The notes under the pieces: model-generated | Database searches by the model: none | What the model was told of the DNA's origin: nothing | The model's input: only the letters and a program-made list of their open reading frames with translations | Translations under genes and position numbers: made by a program | NCBI GenBank assembly: GCA_030739585.1 | Contig: JASLYX010000002.1 | Coordinates: forward strand, 206,392 to 270,391 | Reading direction: 5' to 3' | Length of the DNA: 64,000 bases | Source of the DNA: Candidatus Bathyarchaeota archaeon | GTDB taxonomy: Archaea > Thermoproteota > Bathyarchaeia > TCS64 | Part shown: positions 8,586 through 17,973 of the stretch, piece after piece | How positions within the stretch are numbered: the stretch's first letter is position 1 | Layout: each line of letters opens with the position of its first letter

Positions 8586-9101
8586 ACTGCCTCACAATTT
8601 ACTCCCATTTAAGACTCTGATACACGAATCAGGATTAATTCGATATTTAGCATCTGGAAGAGTCAGTGTAAAAAGGTTACTTGACCGAGAAAGATAGTTT
8701 ATCGACCCGTTTTTCCAACTATCACAAAGGAAAACTATTTTCTTTGATATCAACCTGAACGGAAAATACAAAGATGGAATTACATGGGACATGATATCTG
8801 GTCCCAAGGGGCGTCCTCTAACATCTTCCATGTACTCGTTTTCGACGCCATTTTCATCTTCCAGGCGCGTGTGTGGAAATATCAGTCAGAAAATGGCTAA
8901 AGGGCACTGAACAAGTTTCTCTTCTGTTTCCAAGGCCTATGTTGCTTGCTGGTCTTGCACCAACGGCTTAATCTTAGATGTTATCGGCTTTATCATGTAT
9001 CGGTAAAAACAGAGATACGATAACCAAGTATAGATAAAAGTACTAGGCTCTACAATGTTTCGAACGGCCACGAATGAAGATGATTTAATTTCCGTTATCC
9101 T
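8586..9101. other. 516-bp spacer, no supported gene
   Basis: No convincing gene. A plus-strand frame from about 8695 to 8910 reads partly protein-like (TIFFDINLNGKYKDG, then GPKGRPL) but has no start after the upstream stop, so it is at most a remnant. A 79-codon minus frame here has no family resemblance. Confidence 0.4.
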
Positions 9102-9365
9102 TTATTCATCGAGTAATTGGGGAATCAGGACCTCGACGATATAGTGAGTCATAGCGGGAGGCCTGATGACTGAGTTTGTGGTCTCAATAAACTTGTCAAC
9201 ACTTTCGCTCTCTATGATCCAAGTAAAGTTAAACTTTTGACCCATTGGTCCATAAAGGCCCTTAAAGATCATACCGTGCTTCCTGCAAGCTTCCTTGAAT
9301 TGATTGTTCCATCTCCTAAGCTCCTTGCCGGAGGAGTTCCAGTCAAAAAAGACAAGAATTATCAT
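9102..9365 (-). CDS. Small conserved-looking protein, possible dimeric alpha-beta barrel
   Basis: An 87-residue protein that I do not recognise by name. It opens with MIILVFFDWNSSGKEL, then an amphipathic helix (RRWNNQFKEACRKHG), a strand pair (MIFKGLYGPMG, FNFTWIIES), a second helix and a final strand (HYIVEVLIPQL). This beta-alpha-beta-beta-alpha-beta order is that of small ferredoxin-like/dimeric barrel domains (GYD or DUF3303 type), often ligand-binding. It stands alone between two spacers. Codon use and the clean secondary structure support a real gene. Confidence 0.6.
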   Translation of the reverse strand: MIILVFFDWNSSGKELRRWNNQFKEACRKHGMIFKGLYGPMGQKFNFTWIIESESVDKFIETTNSVIRPPAMTHYIVEVLIPQLLDE

Positions 9366-9730
9366 TCAGCACGAAACAAACGCTGAGAAGTAAATACTTT
9401 TCGTTTTTGATCCATAATCTCACGAGTATCAGCCCTCTTCAGCTATGACGAGGGTCCTAGCAGTAATGAGGAGTAGGGGTATATTATGAGGAACACGTTC
9501 ACGAACCTGTAAAACAATAATTGGGGCAGCGGGAACGAGTTCTCGAGTGAGAGTCAACTTTGTGGGCAATTGACTTAGGAAATTTCAAACTATAGCCTGG
9601 AACATATGCGTCGGTCCCAAGTGATATCCCCTACAGGACCCAAAGTGAAGAAAGGTCCACTCGCCTTTGAGGTCTTCTTACCTAAGATGTTCAAAGCGAG
9701 TGTTAATCACAGTTAGGTTTTTTTCATTAA
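9366..9730. other. 365-bp spacer, nothing recognised
   Basis: It lies between the 3' end of the transporter gene and the 5' end of the small minus-strand gene, so the promoter of the latter should be near 9370-9400 (AATACTTTTCGTTTTTGAT area). No other structure is recognised. Confidence 0.4.
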
Positions 9731-11041
9731 CTAAATGGCGAAGACGGCATACCGCAAATACAAGTAAAACGTGGATATGATGAAATATAGTATGGTGAGG
9801 GTCGATCCCAGCTTCAGGAACATTGTGAAGCTAATGGGGTATCCTTCTTGCTCCGAAATCCCAATAGTGATTACATTACTCGGGGACCCGATTGGAGTCA
9901 TATTTCCTCCCAGATTTGCCCCTATCACCAGTCCCCACCAGAGCAGCTTTGAGGTCGCATTTGCCGCAAGATCCCTCACGATTGGAGACAGGGAGGAGGA
10001 GAGGGGGATATTATCCACAACCGAGGAGACGAACCCTGAGAGCCACATCAGGTTTATGGAGGCGTAAAGTGGGTCAGCTCCAATGAGGTTCGAGAGCCAC
10101 ACTGCGAGGGCGCCAATTACACCGATTTCATTTAGGCCATTGATCATGATAAAAAGCCCTGCGAGGAAGAAGATTGTGGACCAATCTACCTCCCTGAGCA
10201 CCCCCTGGGGTTCACGGGTTTGGTTGAACATCATAAGTAAACCCCCCGTCAATGCGATGAATGCGGGGGTCAGATTAAAGACTTCGTAGGTCATGAAGCC
10301 TATAATCGTAAGTACTAGTATCGCTGCAGCAGAGGCGCTACTTTGGTTGATTCCGTCAACTTTTAGGCCGCTCACCTCTATGGCCCTGTCGATCCATTCA
10401 TCAAACTCCATATCCTTGAATTCATCCATGGGTTGGGGAGTGAAATCCTTCTTGAAGAGTCGGACGAAAATGATTAGTGTTGTTATATAGAGGATGATCC
10501 CAAGGGGCATTATGTGAACTATGAAATCCATAAAACTGAGATTCCCCTCAATTCCGATGATGATGTTGGGAATAGACCCCGTCCAGAGGGTCATCCCTCC
10601 TATGTTGATTACTACCGCCTGGAAAATCATGAGGATCTGAGGCCTGATTTTTAGGCTCCGTGCCATCGTAATAGTGATGCTCGCCATGATCAGCATCGCC
10701 CCAATGTTGCTCACGAAGATTGCGAGGAAAACCGTGAAGGAGAGCAGTATCGCTGCGAAGGCGGTGGGGGTTTTAGAGTTCTTCATTATTTTGGCCGCTA
10801 GAAATTGAAATAGCCCTGACCTTTCAGCCCCTCGTACGAGGAGAAATAGCCCTAACACCACAGCCAAGATCTCCATGTCTAATAAGTCTCGTGCGATGAT
10901 GTCCTCCGGTTTGATCGCACCTAAAATAACGAAGATCAACGCGCCTAGCATAGAAGCGTAGGTCCGGTGGATTGCTTCAATTGCAATTAGTATGAAAACG
11001 ACAACAAATACGAGAACCGCGAGACCTTGGGAAACCGTCAT
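9731..11041 (-). CDS. ArsB/NhaD/CitM-type (ion transporter superfamily) permease
   Basis: This is a 436-residue protein with about 11-12 membrane helices. The pattern is that of the ArsB/NhaD permease superfamily: LDMEILAVVLGLFLLVRG in an early helix, SNIGAMLIMASI after the first re-entrant region, and VVDNIPLSSSLSPIVRDLA and GANLGGNMTPIGSPSN in the second repeat. These SN(I/V)ga and GGNxTPIGSPSN signatures bind Na+ or anion. It could be a Na+/H+ antiporter, an arsenite pump or a dicarboxylate carrier; no ars genes lie nearby. Its start overlaps the end of the coiled-coil gene by 4 bp, so the two are translationally coupled. Confidence 0.85.
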   Translation of the reverse strand: MTVSQGLAVLVFVVVFILIAIEAIHRTYASMLGALIFVILGAIKPEDIIARDLLDMEILAVVLGLFLLVRGAERSGLFQFLAAKIMKNSKTPTAFAAILLSFTVFLAIFVSNIGAMLIMASITITMARSLKIRPQILMIFQAVVINIGGMTLWTGSIPNIIIGIEGNLSFMDFIVHIMPLGIILYITTLIIFVRLFKKDFTPQPMDEFKDMEFDEWIDRAIEVSGLKVDGINQSSASAAAILVLTIIGFMTYEVFNLTPAFIALTGGLLMMFNQTREPQGVLREVDWSTIFFLAGLFIMINGLNEIGVIGALAVWLSNLIGADPLYASINLMWLSGFVSSVVDNIPLSSSLSPIVRDLAANATSKLLWWGLVIGANLGGNMTPIGSPSNVITIGISEQEGYPISFTMFLKLGSTLTILYFIISTFYLYLRYAVFAI

Positions 11042-11493
11042 TCTTCTATTTTCTCATCCGTTTCGTTTTTCCCCGGGCGCATATTAATGGTTAACCGCTT
11101 ATATTCAGACATAAGCTGGTCTAGTGTGTACTTTCTGAGCTTGACAACGAGGCTCCAGCGGTTGCTAATTTCATCATCAAACGTCTCAATCCTACTGGTA
11201 AGGATCGTAAGGGTCTCGTCAAGGCTGTCCAACTGCCCTGTCAAGGTCTCGATGTCATCTTTAACCTTGATGTGCTCCTTTTTATCCTGAGCCGAGATAT
11301 TCTCTATCTCCGCTTTCAGGTTTGTATTTAGCTCCCCGATCTGAGTTGCTATATCCTCCAAGTCCGCCTTCAGGCTGATGTTCTGCCGGCTAAAGGAGGT
11401 TTTTAGACTTTTTTTGACTTCATCTAATGGTTCCTCGAGTTCTTGCTTCACAATTGCCCTGATTCGTTCTTCTTCTCTCATCTGTACCCCCAT
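11038..11493 (-). CDS. Coiled-coil protein coupled to the downstream permease
   Basis: This 151-residue protein is highly charged and almost entirely heptad-like (for example EDIATQIGELNTNLKAEIEN and IETLTGQLDSLDETLTIL), predicted to form a long coiled coil. There is no signal peptide or membrane segment. Its stop overlaps the start of the permease gene (ATGA-type overlap). That suggests a partner or regulator of the permease, although this is inference from position. No family name is recognised. Confidence 0.6.
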   Translation of the reverse strand: MGVQMREEERIRAIVKQELEEPLDEVKKSLKTSFSRQNISLKADLEDIATQIGELNTNLKAEIENISAQDKKEHIKVKDDIETLTGQLDSLDETLTILTSRIETFDDEISNRWSLVVKLRKYTLDQLMSEYKRLTINMRPGKNETDEKIEE

Positions 11494-11607
11494 CTATAGC
11501 CTCCTTATGACAATGTGTCTATCCAAAAAACATTTGTACTTAAATAAAAAAGATCCCCTCTGATAAAAGAACCAATTTTCTATGAACCTTGAGAATAATA
11601 CCCTGAT

Positions 11608-13248
11608 TCAGGAGATATATCCCAGTTTCCTAAGTCTCTCCTCTATGAGTGATTTCTCCTCTTTATCGAAGCTGTATGCATCCAAATTCTGATTCGTTAT
11701 TTTCTTGCCTGCCGATCTCATGGAAAACTTTGAATCATCCGTGAAGATCTCATCTAGAACTCTTCCATCCATCATATCTTGCATAGGGATTCCAAAGGAG
11801 TGTAGCAGCGTTGGTGTAATATCAAGGATAGATGCCTTCTCTACTCTGAATCCTTGTTTCACTCCAGGACCGTGGGCAATGAAGATCCCGTCTCTAGTGT
11901 GGGTCCCCTTCCATCCCGTGAGAGGGGCACCCTTTACAAAGAGCCGTTCCTCACCAACTTTGGCATCAATCTCGCACCTTCCCCCGTCTATCATGAAAAC
12001 GATTTCCGGTGCCTCGTCAAGATAGGAACCAGTATAGACGTCTCGGGAACTGTACACATCGACATTAACAAGTGCTCCGGTCCTAGGGTCCTTTAGCCCT
12101 CTGAGCTTTTTCTTTAGATCTGACACGAGCTCATCCCGCTCGTTCTCTTGGACACATCCCTCTAGCATTGTCCCTTTGGTGTTGAGATAGATCTGACCGA
12201 AATGGGGAGTGTGGACGGCGCTGAACGCCCTCGTCTTTTTCCAGTTGACTCTGCCCTCAAGCCTGGCATTTGAGAGATAGGTGTAGGTATACCTCTGGAG
12301 CCTCTCAATGCCAACCACCTTGAAGAGTGCCCCAGCTACAGGCTTTAGAAGCTCTCTCCTACCGAGGAATCTATAGAGTCTCTCTGCGATTCGCCCCAGC
12401 TTAACTATAGTCCTCTCATTGATTTTTCTCTTCGCCTTTAGGAAGCCGTTCCTGCGGAGCCACTCGTTCACGAAAAAGGTCTTTTTAAGGGGCCCGAAGC
12501 CGTGATCTGAGACCACGAAAACTGTTGTCTCCTGCCCAACTGCCTCAAGGAGTTTCCCGAGAACCTTGTCCAGTTCCTCCCAGTAAGATTCCACAGTTTC
12601 CCGTTTATTCCACAGAAGGTGGTGGATCCTGTCGGGGCTAGTGAAAACAACCATGTTGAAGTCGCATGAGATGTGCTTCATCAGATATTCCGCGGCCCTG
12701 CCCCTTTTTTTTGTGACCTTGAGGGCGTCTTTATAGAAGCTCACCTCGTCGAAGTATTGCCAACTAGGTAGATCGATCTCGTAGTCGAGACCGGATTCTA
12801 GGACCCTCTGGAGCTCTGAGGGGTAGCTGAAGGTGCTCTCACTTGAGGGCGTCATCATTCCCGTTACCATGAATCCCTCAACCTCCTCGGGAGGATATGT
12901 CCCGGGGATGTTAATCATTCCCGTTTTTATATCGTAGCTGTTAAGGACCCTCCAGATGGGGTGGTGGTTTGAGAAACAGAAGCCGTTGGGCTCCACCCCA
13001 TAGCCTGCCCGTTTCAGGAGGTCAAAGAATCCAAGCCGCCCTGGATTCATCCCTGTCATCATACTCACCCAGGCGGGGATAGTCACAGGGGGTAATGTGG
13101 AGTCGAGGTTTCCCCAGGTCCCCTCTTCCATGAGCCTCGCCAGATTCGGCAGTCTCCCATCTTCCGTGAGGGGACGGATTATGTCGAATGTGCCACCATC
13201 AAGCCCTAGGACCAAAACTTTGCGGCGTGGGAACTCGGCCTTCGACAT
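11608..13248 (-). CDS. Alkaline-phosphatase-superfamily phosphodiesterase (nucleotide pyrophosphatase type)
   Basis: I prefer the ATG at 13248 (MSKAEFPRRK) to the TTG-type start at 13272. The metal/nucleophile motif is GLDGGTFDI near the N-terminus and TIPAWVSMMTGMNPGR carries the family Thr region; VVSDHGFGPLKK and a late GTHTRDGIFIAHGPG supply further metal ligands. It belongs to the COG3379-like branch, which hydrolyses phosphate mono- or diesters of unknown natural substrate. A paralog with the same motif order lies at 34248-35756. No signal peptide is seen, so it is probably cytoplasmic. No neighbour indicates the substrate. Confidence 0.82.
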   Translation of the reverse strand: MSKAEFPRRKVLVLGLDGGTFDIIRPLTEDGRLPNLARLMEEGTWGNLDSTLPPVTIPAWVSMMTGMNPGRLGFFDLLKRAGYGVEPNGFCFSNHHPIWRVLNSYDIKTGMINIPGTYPPEEVEGFMVTGMMTPSSESTFSYPSELQRVLESGLDYEIDLPSWQYFDEVSFYKDALKVTKKRGRAAEYLMKHISCDFNMVVFTSPDRIHHLLWNKRETVESYWEELDKVLGKLLEAVGQETTVFVVSDHGFGPLKKTFFVNEWLRRNGFLKAKRKINERTIVKLGRIAERLYRFLGRRELLKPVAGALFKVVGIERLQRYTYTYLSNARLEGRVNWKKTRAFSAVHTPHFGQIYLNTKGTMLEGCVQENERDELVSDLKKKLRGLKDPRTGALVNVDVYSSRDVYTGSYLDEAPEIVFMIDGGRCEIDAKVGEERLFVKGAPLTGWKGTHTRDGIFIAHGPGVKQGFRVEKASILDITPTLLHSFGIPMQDMMDGRVLDEIFTDDSKFSMRSAGKKITNQNLDAYSFDKEEKSLIEERLRKLGYIS

Positions 13249-13272
13249 GCTAAATTTGTGTCCCCATATCAA

Positions 13273-14032
13273 ATAATAAGTCTTCAGGTAAATAACGTCA
13301 TAACATTAAATGATAGATGCGTTAAGCGATACACATTATTTTATGCACAAAATACGTTAAAATCCCCCGAGACCGGGTAGTGATCCTTGCTTTCTTCGTT
13401 TTGAACTAGGTCCTTTGAGACAAGTAGAATGGAAGCTGTGCCATAAGGACTAGCATCATCTAAGAAAGAATTACCCTTCTCCTAAAGTACGGTGTAGGAA
13501 TTATATAATAGAGATGCCTTTAGCAAAGCCAAAAAGTAACTTCTAGACTTGTAAAAAAAGAGGCCTCTTGTGACAATCCCCTGAGTTAAAATAGATATGC
13601 CTGGGGACCACCATGAAAATTGGAAACCTCCTAGAGAACGGAACCCTCAGGTTAATAGCGATACTATGATTTAATGCTCTATAATATGTAGAATGGGAGA
13701 AAACAAGACGCACTTGCAAAGTAAATTCATACAAGCCCTAACTTAGGAGAAGCGGGAAAAGGACTTTGTCCTAGCTATTGGCGTAGGATAGAGGGAACGA
13801 TGAGCTTAGCCTTGCCGAGACTATCCTCTCTAATTAAGGGCTGACCGTACAACGTTGATTTTAAAACCTCGAAAACCTCTCCCTAGCTGATCGTGGAAAC
13901 TGTTATAAAAACCGCCTATAACTTCAAAAACGATGACAGGATACTCGCTTGTACATGGTAATATATTTCAACAGTAATTTGACCGGAACTATACTTTATT
14001 GATATTAAACAGATAATATGTGAGATAGGTTC
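13273..14032. other. 760-bp spacer, nothing recognised
   Basis: No coding signal was found on either strand and no RNA gene was recognised. A T/A-rich piece at about 13310-13345 could be the promoter of the phosphodiesterase gene. Confidence 0.4.
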
Positions 14033-14284
14033 TCACATTTTTTCAAGGTAGGTAATATTATTGACAACAGAGACTTTTACTCTTTCGTTAATATCCCTAG
14101 CCTCAATTCTTTTGTTTAATTGAGTTCTCAGATAATTAGCGTCTTTATTTTCGACCTCAACCTTTACGAGGTTATCTGTACGACTTAGAAAGTCATCAAG
14201 AATCGGATCATATTTGCTGCCCTTGCGGTACTTTCTCGAAGGCTTTTTTGATATTGCGTATAATTTATAATTTACCTCATTCAA
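14033..14284 (-). CDS. Small conserved archaeal-type basic protein
   Basis: An 83-residue protein, not named. The core KPSRKYRKGSKYDPILD, followed by VKVEVENKDANYLRTQLNK and RVKVSVVNNITYLEK, recalls a small protein family seen in TACK archaea. It is basic at the N-terminus with a strand-helix-strand C-terminal part, which fits nucleic-acid or ribosome binding, but this is inference. It is isolated between AT-rich spacers, upstream of the tRNA gene on the same strand orientation. Confidence 0.6.
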   Translation of the reverse strand: MNEVNYKLYAISKKPSRKYRKGSKYDPILDDFLSRTDNLVKVEVENKDANYLRTQLNKRIEARDINERVKVSVVNNITYLEKM

Positions 14285-14793
14285 CTATAATTCACTGTGT
14301 CAAATCTGACATTCAATCCTATTTAAATATATTCATCATCTGAAGAAGACATAACATTGTGGTTTAATACTCCATCTAATTATGTTTCTAATTTATTTTT
14401 TGAAGATACCGAGATTTTATCGGGATAATCTACTAAATAAAAGTAGGTTATACTTATTCTAATACAATCCCCACTTTTAATATCGTTATAAATTAGGTTC
14501 AAATAATAGGAGGAACTCTATTTTTTCTATTATACATTCATATCTCTGACATAATCTCCTCTTTATTATAGATGAATAACTCTGATATTCCTTTTTTCCT
14601 ATTCTTGGTATTTTTTTTGAGGAAAAAAAATTTGAGCTAGATATATGAGGATAAATTAATTTCAGGCATCTCGTTTAATAGCTGGAATACTGGGAGGGCG
14701 GTTTAATTTTCTCCATTCCGATGAGACTTCAAGGGCGCAGTCACTCGGTAGTTATTCAACTTGTGTTGTCTGATAAACTGTGCATTGGGGTGG
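14285..14793. other. 509-bp AT-rich spacer
   Basis: Strongly AT-rich with T runs (for example at 14614-14622). No gene recognised. The T-rich end near 14690-14790 may terminate the tRNA transcript. Confidence 0.4.
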
Positions 14794-14869
14794 TGGTGCG
14801 GCCGCCGGGATTCGAACCCGGGTCGTCTGGATGGCAACCAGATATCTTGCCAGGCTGGACTACGGCCGC
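14794..14869 (-). tRNA. tRNA-Gly (GCC)
   Basis: Reading the minus strand gives a full cloverleaf. The acceptor stem is GCGGCCG/CGGCCGC (14863-14869 with 14798-14804), the anticodon stem TCTGG/CCAGA, the loop TTGCCAT with anticodon GCC, and the T arm CCGGG-TTCGAAT-CCCGG. The discriminator is A at 14797, followed by an encoded CCA (14794-14796). No intron is present. The D stem is slightly imperfect (one C-A mismatch). It decodes GGC. Confidence 0.95.
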
Positions 14870-15666
14870 TGGCATCCCTCATATGATCTTGTAGAATATT
14901 AATCTGTTACTCCCGGTTCAATTTGTGTTTTCATGAGATGTTGAGCTGGCAAAGTCAATAACCATGAATTGCGCGCTCCACTAGATCTTGGAAACAGACT
15001 CCTGCTAGTAGACCATGGGGATCACTGCTTCTCCTAATTCAAGGATTGTGGTCTCAAGGTCTTCTACTAGTCTACTACTGCTTCGAGCCTTGTCCACCGG
15101 AACTCTAATCTCATTTCACTGCAAAGGAGTTTTAAGGCCCGTAATGTTCAGGGTCTAGACCTCCTGTATCACGACAAAGCGTTGAAGCCCTCACTATCTT
15201 CTAGAAGGCACTTGTCGAGGTTTATGACTTTGATCCTCCTGGCTATTTTATCAAGGGACTAGGCAGCGAGATGCCCTGTAAAGAACTTATAGATTACTTA
15301 TACAACGCTCCTTAGCTAATGTCAACAGGGCGTGTCTTGTTTTAGTCTCTCTCCGCCAATGACTATGGATAGCCACCTGACACCTAGCAGGGCAAACTAG
15401 GCCTTAATTAATCAAAGGAATAGGGTTTCTATGATGTATGAACCCATCTTTCCAACCTAGCTGGGGGAATAACCTAGCTAATCCTTGGAATTATATTCTC
15501 TATTTTTATGCAGTAGGTGGACTCCCCGTGCCTTTCCCTCCACAGTTTTTCCACCATGGTCCCATATTTGATCTTCAATCTCTAGAAGAGGGGCTAGTAA
15601 ATTATTCTTTTCTTATGCGAGGTGCTGAAATGATAACTAGTTATGATAAATTTTTTAAAGACCGTT
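14870..15666. other. 797-bp spacer with a possible minus-strand coding remnant
   Basis: No intact gene. On the minus strand between about 15270 and 14970 several frames show protein-like pieces broken by stops (DKIARRIKVINLDKCLLED, and EDLETTILELGEAVIPMVY just before a stop). This looks like an old gene in decay, family unknown. A 91-codon plus frame at 15438-15713 overlaps eL38 and has no family resemblance. Confidence 0.35.
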
Positions 15667-15861
15667 TTAGATCTCTTCGGTGGGACATTGGATCTTTCCA
15701 AGAACCGTTTTAGCCTCGGCTGAGTCCATGACTATGGTGTAAAGATACCGATTTGTGCGGAGTTTAAGCTTTGTCTGACCATCATTCTTCTTGATGATAC
15801 AACTGATAGCGTCTTCAGCTAGGGCGAGGAACTCTTCGGTGTCAAAGACCTGTTTAGGCAT
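15667..15861 (-). CDS. rpl38e: Large-subunit ribosomal protein eL38
   Basis: This is a 64-residue protein from the ATG at 15861, the usual size of eL38. The match to the family runs end to end: MPKQVFDTEEFLALAE, then AISCIIKKND, TKLKLRTNRYLYTIVMDS (family pattern KFKxRxxRYLYTLV) and a short C-terminal helix ending PTEEI. A longer upstream reading (to 15945) is possible but adds residues not found in eL38. GGAG lies shortly upstream of the ATG. eL38 is found in eukaryotes and in only some archaeal lineages, mainly TACK and relatives. It is a single gene flanked by spacers. Confidence 0.87.
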   Translation of the reverse strand: MPKQVFDTEEFLALAEDAISCIIKKNDGQTKLKLRTNRYLYTIVMDSAEAKTVLGKIQCPTEEI

Positions 15862-16183
15862 CCCATATATCTCCAATCTTCTCATTTGGACGGGGGCAAG
15901 ATAATAGGTCCTTGTAATCTTACAAGTTCCGGATACTAGTAGCATCCTCCCCGTTTCTTGGACAGAAACATCAGGCGAATAAAAACATATGGGCGCATCA
16001 TGGATAATTACCCTATTGATATCTTGGCTTGTTTGAACGCTTTATTTTGTAGGAAATCATATCATACACACCTTTAAATATACCAAGTACTTTTCGTTTT
16101 TATACACAATAAATGGTAATTTAAATGGTGCTTAAGTGGAACCTGGCGGATAAGCAGTTCCATGATTGTAGTATTCTAAGATT
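15862..16183. other. 322-bp spacer
   Basis: It holds the likely promoters of the divergent eL38 and zinc-ribbon genes. A TATA-like TTTAAATATA is at 16072-16081 and AATAAATGG at 16108-16116. Nothing else was recognised. Confidence 0.4.
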
Positions 16184-16327
16184 ATGGACAAAGAAACTTT
16201 TGGAGTCCTTTTTATGAAGTGCCCTTTATGTGAAACCGTGATGGAGGAGGAAATCGACCTGAAATTGTCATCTCGGAATATTCCACTGTTGTGCTATCAA
16301 TGCCCAGAGTGTGGTCATGAGAACTGA
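16184..16327 (+). CDS. 47-residue zinc-ribbon protein
   Basis: A short frame from ATG 16184 to TGA 16325-16327. It carries two zinc knuckles, KCPLC and CPEC (in QCPECGHEN), spaced as in a treble-clef or rubredoxin-like ribbon, with the acidic stretch EEEIDLK between them. Such mini-ribbons occur as transcription or translation accessory proteins, but no family name is claimed. It is convergent with the beta-CASP nuclease gene that ends at 16501. Confidence 0.55.
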   Translation: MDKETFGVLFMKCPLCETVMEEEIDLKLSSRNIPLLCYQCPECGHEN

Positions 16328-16500
16328 GAGCGCATACTATCCCCTTCAGAGATTTTTCGTGTGACCAAAGCGTGTTTTTGACTGAGAAAAAATCTATTTG
16401 TTTTTAAGATCGCGACCTTTGATTATTAGTCTACCCCTCATTATCTGGCAGGAGTACGGATTGCATCATTCGAGGGCTGGTGGCCAAGGAAAGAGCGAGT

Positions 16501-17760
16501 TCAGATTGTGAACTCGTCACCCTCGTTTGGAGCAGTGGCGTTCACGTCAAGCTCGTCTCGTGCCCACTGGGCTAAGGATTCGCAGTTCTCGGGCTCCCCG
16601 TGGACTACATAAACGTCAGGTTTTCCTTTAACCCCCCGGATGAAAGCCTCTAGGGAGCTTCGCCCGCAGTGACTGCTGAAATCAAAGTGCCTAACCTTGG
16701 CCTTAACCTCGACGTCCATTTCCTTGATCGTGAAAAAGCCTGTTTCCATGAGCTTTGCCCCTCCGGTTCCGGGGACTTGAAAGCTCACGAGGAAAATTGC
16801 GTTCTCCTCCCTAAGGGCTAGTTTCTCTGTGTAGAACATTGCTGTGCCTCCTTGGAGCATCCCTGATGGGGCTACTATAACGTCGCTACGACGTATCGCA
16901 TTACGCCTGTCTCTCCAGCCCGTCATTTCCTGGGTCGAGTTGATCGTCTTTGCAAAGGACTTTGGAGTCCTCATAAAGTTTGGGTTCTCCATGTAGACCC
17001 TGTTCACAGCCCTAGCCATGCCGTCGACCACTCTTTTGGCCTTGAGCTTGTGTGAATACATTATGGATAGCATCTCCTGGCTCCGCCCGACAGCAAAAGC
17101 GGGCACCAAGACTTTTCCCTTGTCGTGGATGACTGTCTTTATGGCGTCCACAAACTCTAACTCGAGCTTCTTCCGGTCCGGATGATCCTTGTTAGCGTAG
17201 GTGCTCTCGATAACTATAGCGTCGAATCTTTTCCGTGGGATTTTAGCGCCCTGACAGAGTCGGGTGGTGTCCGTGTTCATATCTCCCGTATAAAGAACTC
17301 GTTTCCCTCCCGTAGTGAGTTCCACCATGGCGCTTCCAGGGATATGCCCGGCGTCCAAGAGGTTGAACTCGATGTTTTTCATTTTCACCTTCTCCCCGTA
17401 AGCGAGATCGCGACTCTGCTTCAACATCATTTCGAACTCTATATTGTCGAAGGGAAGATAGTACCCGCTTAGCTTGATCATGTCCCTTATTAGAATCCTC
17501 ATGAGCCCGGTGGTCACTGACGTGGCGAAGAGAGGCTTCTCTCCCCTAAGATAAAACTGGGGCACTCCTCCAGAGTGATCTAAGTGGGCATGACTTACAA
17601 TGATCCCATCAACATCCTTCGCCCTAATATGACCGGGGAACTGAGGTTTTTCGCCTATCTTGACTCCGTAATCTAGAAGGACATTCGACCCATTTGTTTC
17701 TACGAGGATAGCGTTCCTGCCTACCTCTTGGGTCCCTCCCATGAAACGCAAATTTACCAT
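16501..17760 (-). CDS. Beta-CASP ribonuclease, archaeal CPSF2-like (metallo-beta-lactamase fold)
   Basis: The protein has 419 residues. The metallo-beta-lactamase core shows HAHLDHSGG, DAGHIPGSAMVEL and YTGDMN. The beta-CASP part contains IESTYANKDH, LVPAFAVGRSQE, VIVAPSGMLQGG, and the late DFSSHCGR and VVHGEPENC motifs. No KH domains precede the catalytic part, which separates it from the KH-containing FttA/aCPSF1 and fits aCPSF2. These enzymes process RNA ends (endo- and/or 5'-3' exonuclease) using two Zn ions. It is the last of five leftward genes, 213 bp below a second CPSF-like gene. Confidence 0.88.
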   Translation of the reverse strand: MVNLRFMGGTQEVGRNAILVETNGSNVLLDYGVKIGEKPQFPGHIRAKDVDGIIVSHAHLDHSGGVPQFYLRGEKPLFATSVTTGLMRILIRDMIKLSGYYLPFDNIEFEMMLKQSRDLAYGEKVKMKNIEFNLLDAGHIPGSAMVELTTGGKRVLYTGDMNTDTTRLCQGAKIPRKRFDAIVIESTYANKDHPDRKKLELEFVDAIKTVIHDKGKVLVPAFAVGRSQEMLSIMYSHKLKAKRVVDGMARAVNRVYMENPNFMRTPKSFAKTINSTQEMTGWRDRRNAIRRSDVIVAPSGMLQGGTAMFYTEKLALREENAIFLVSFQVPGTGGAKLMETGFFTIKEMDVEVKAKVRHFDFSSHCGRSSLEAFIRGVKGKPDVYVVHGEPENCESLAQWARDELDVNATAPNEGDEFTI

Positions 17761-17973
17761 AAATTTTCTTACCTGTAGTCCTGTTTTTGAAACGAGGCCT
17801 CCTTTTCAAGGGTTCTTATAGGGAACCTTTAGCCTACGATCCTTTCCCTGGCGCCTAACGACTCCTAGGGGGATGCTGTGAAGTTGGTCTCCCTTGACTT
17901 AACCGTTCCTATTTGGTGACGATCCTTATTTTATCCTCTGGTTTTGAAAGCCGTATTGTTTTATTCTTAATAT

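Noticed and set aside
8592..8831. 79-codon minus-strand frame upstream of the antiporter
   Set aside because: No family resemblance; composition unlike neighbouring genes.
15438..15713. 91-codon plus-strand frame
   Set aside because: It overlaps eL38 antisense by 47 bp and shows no family resemblance or good ribosome site.
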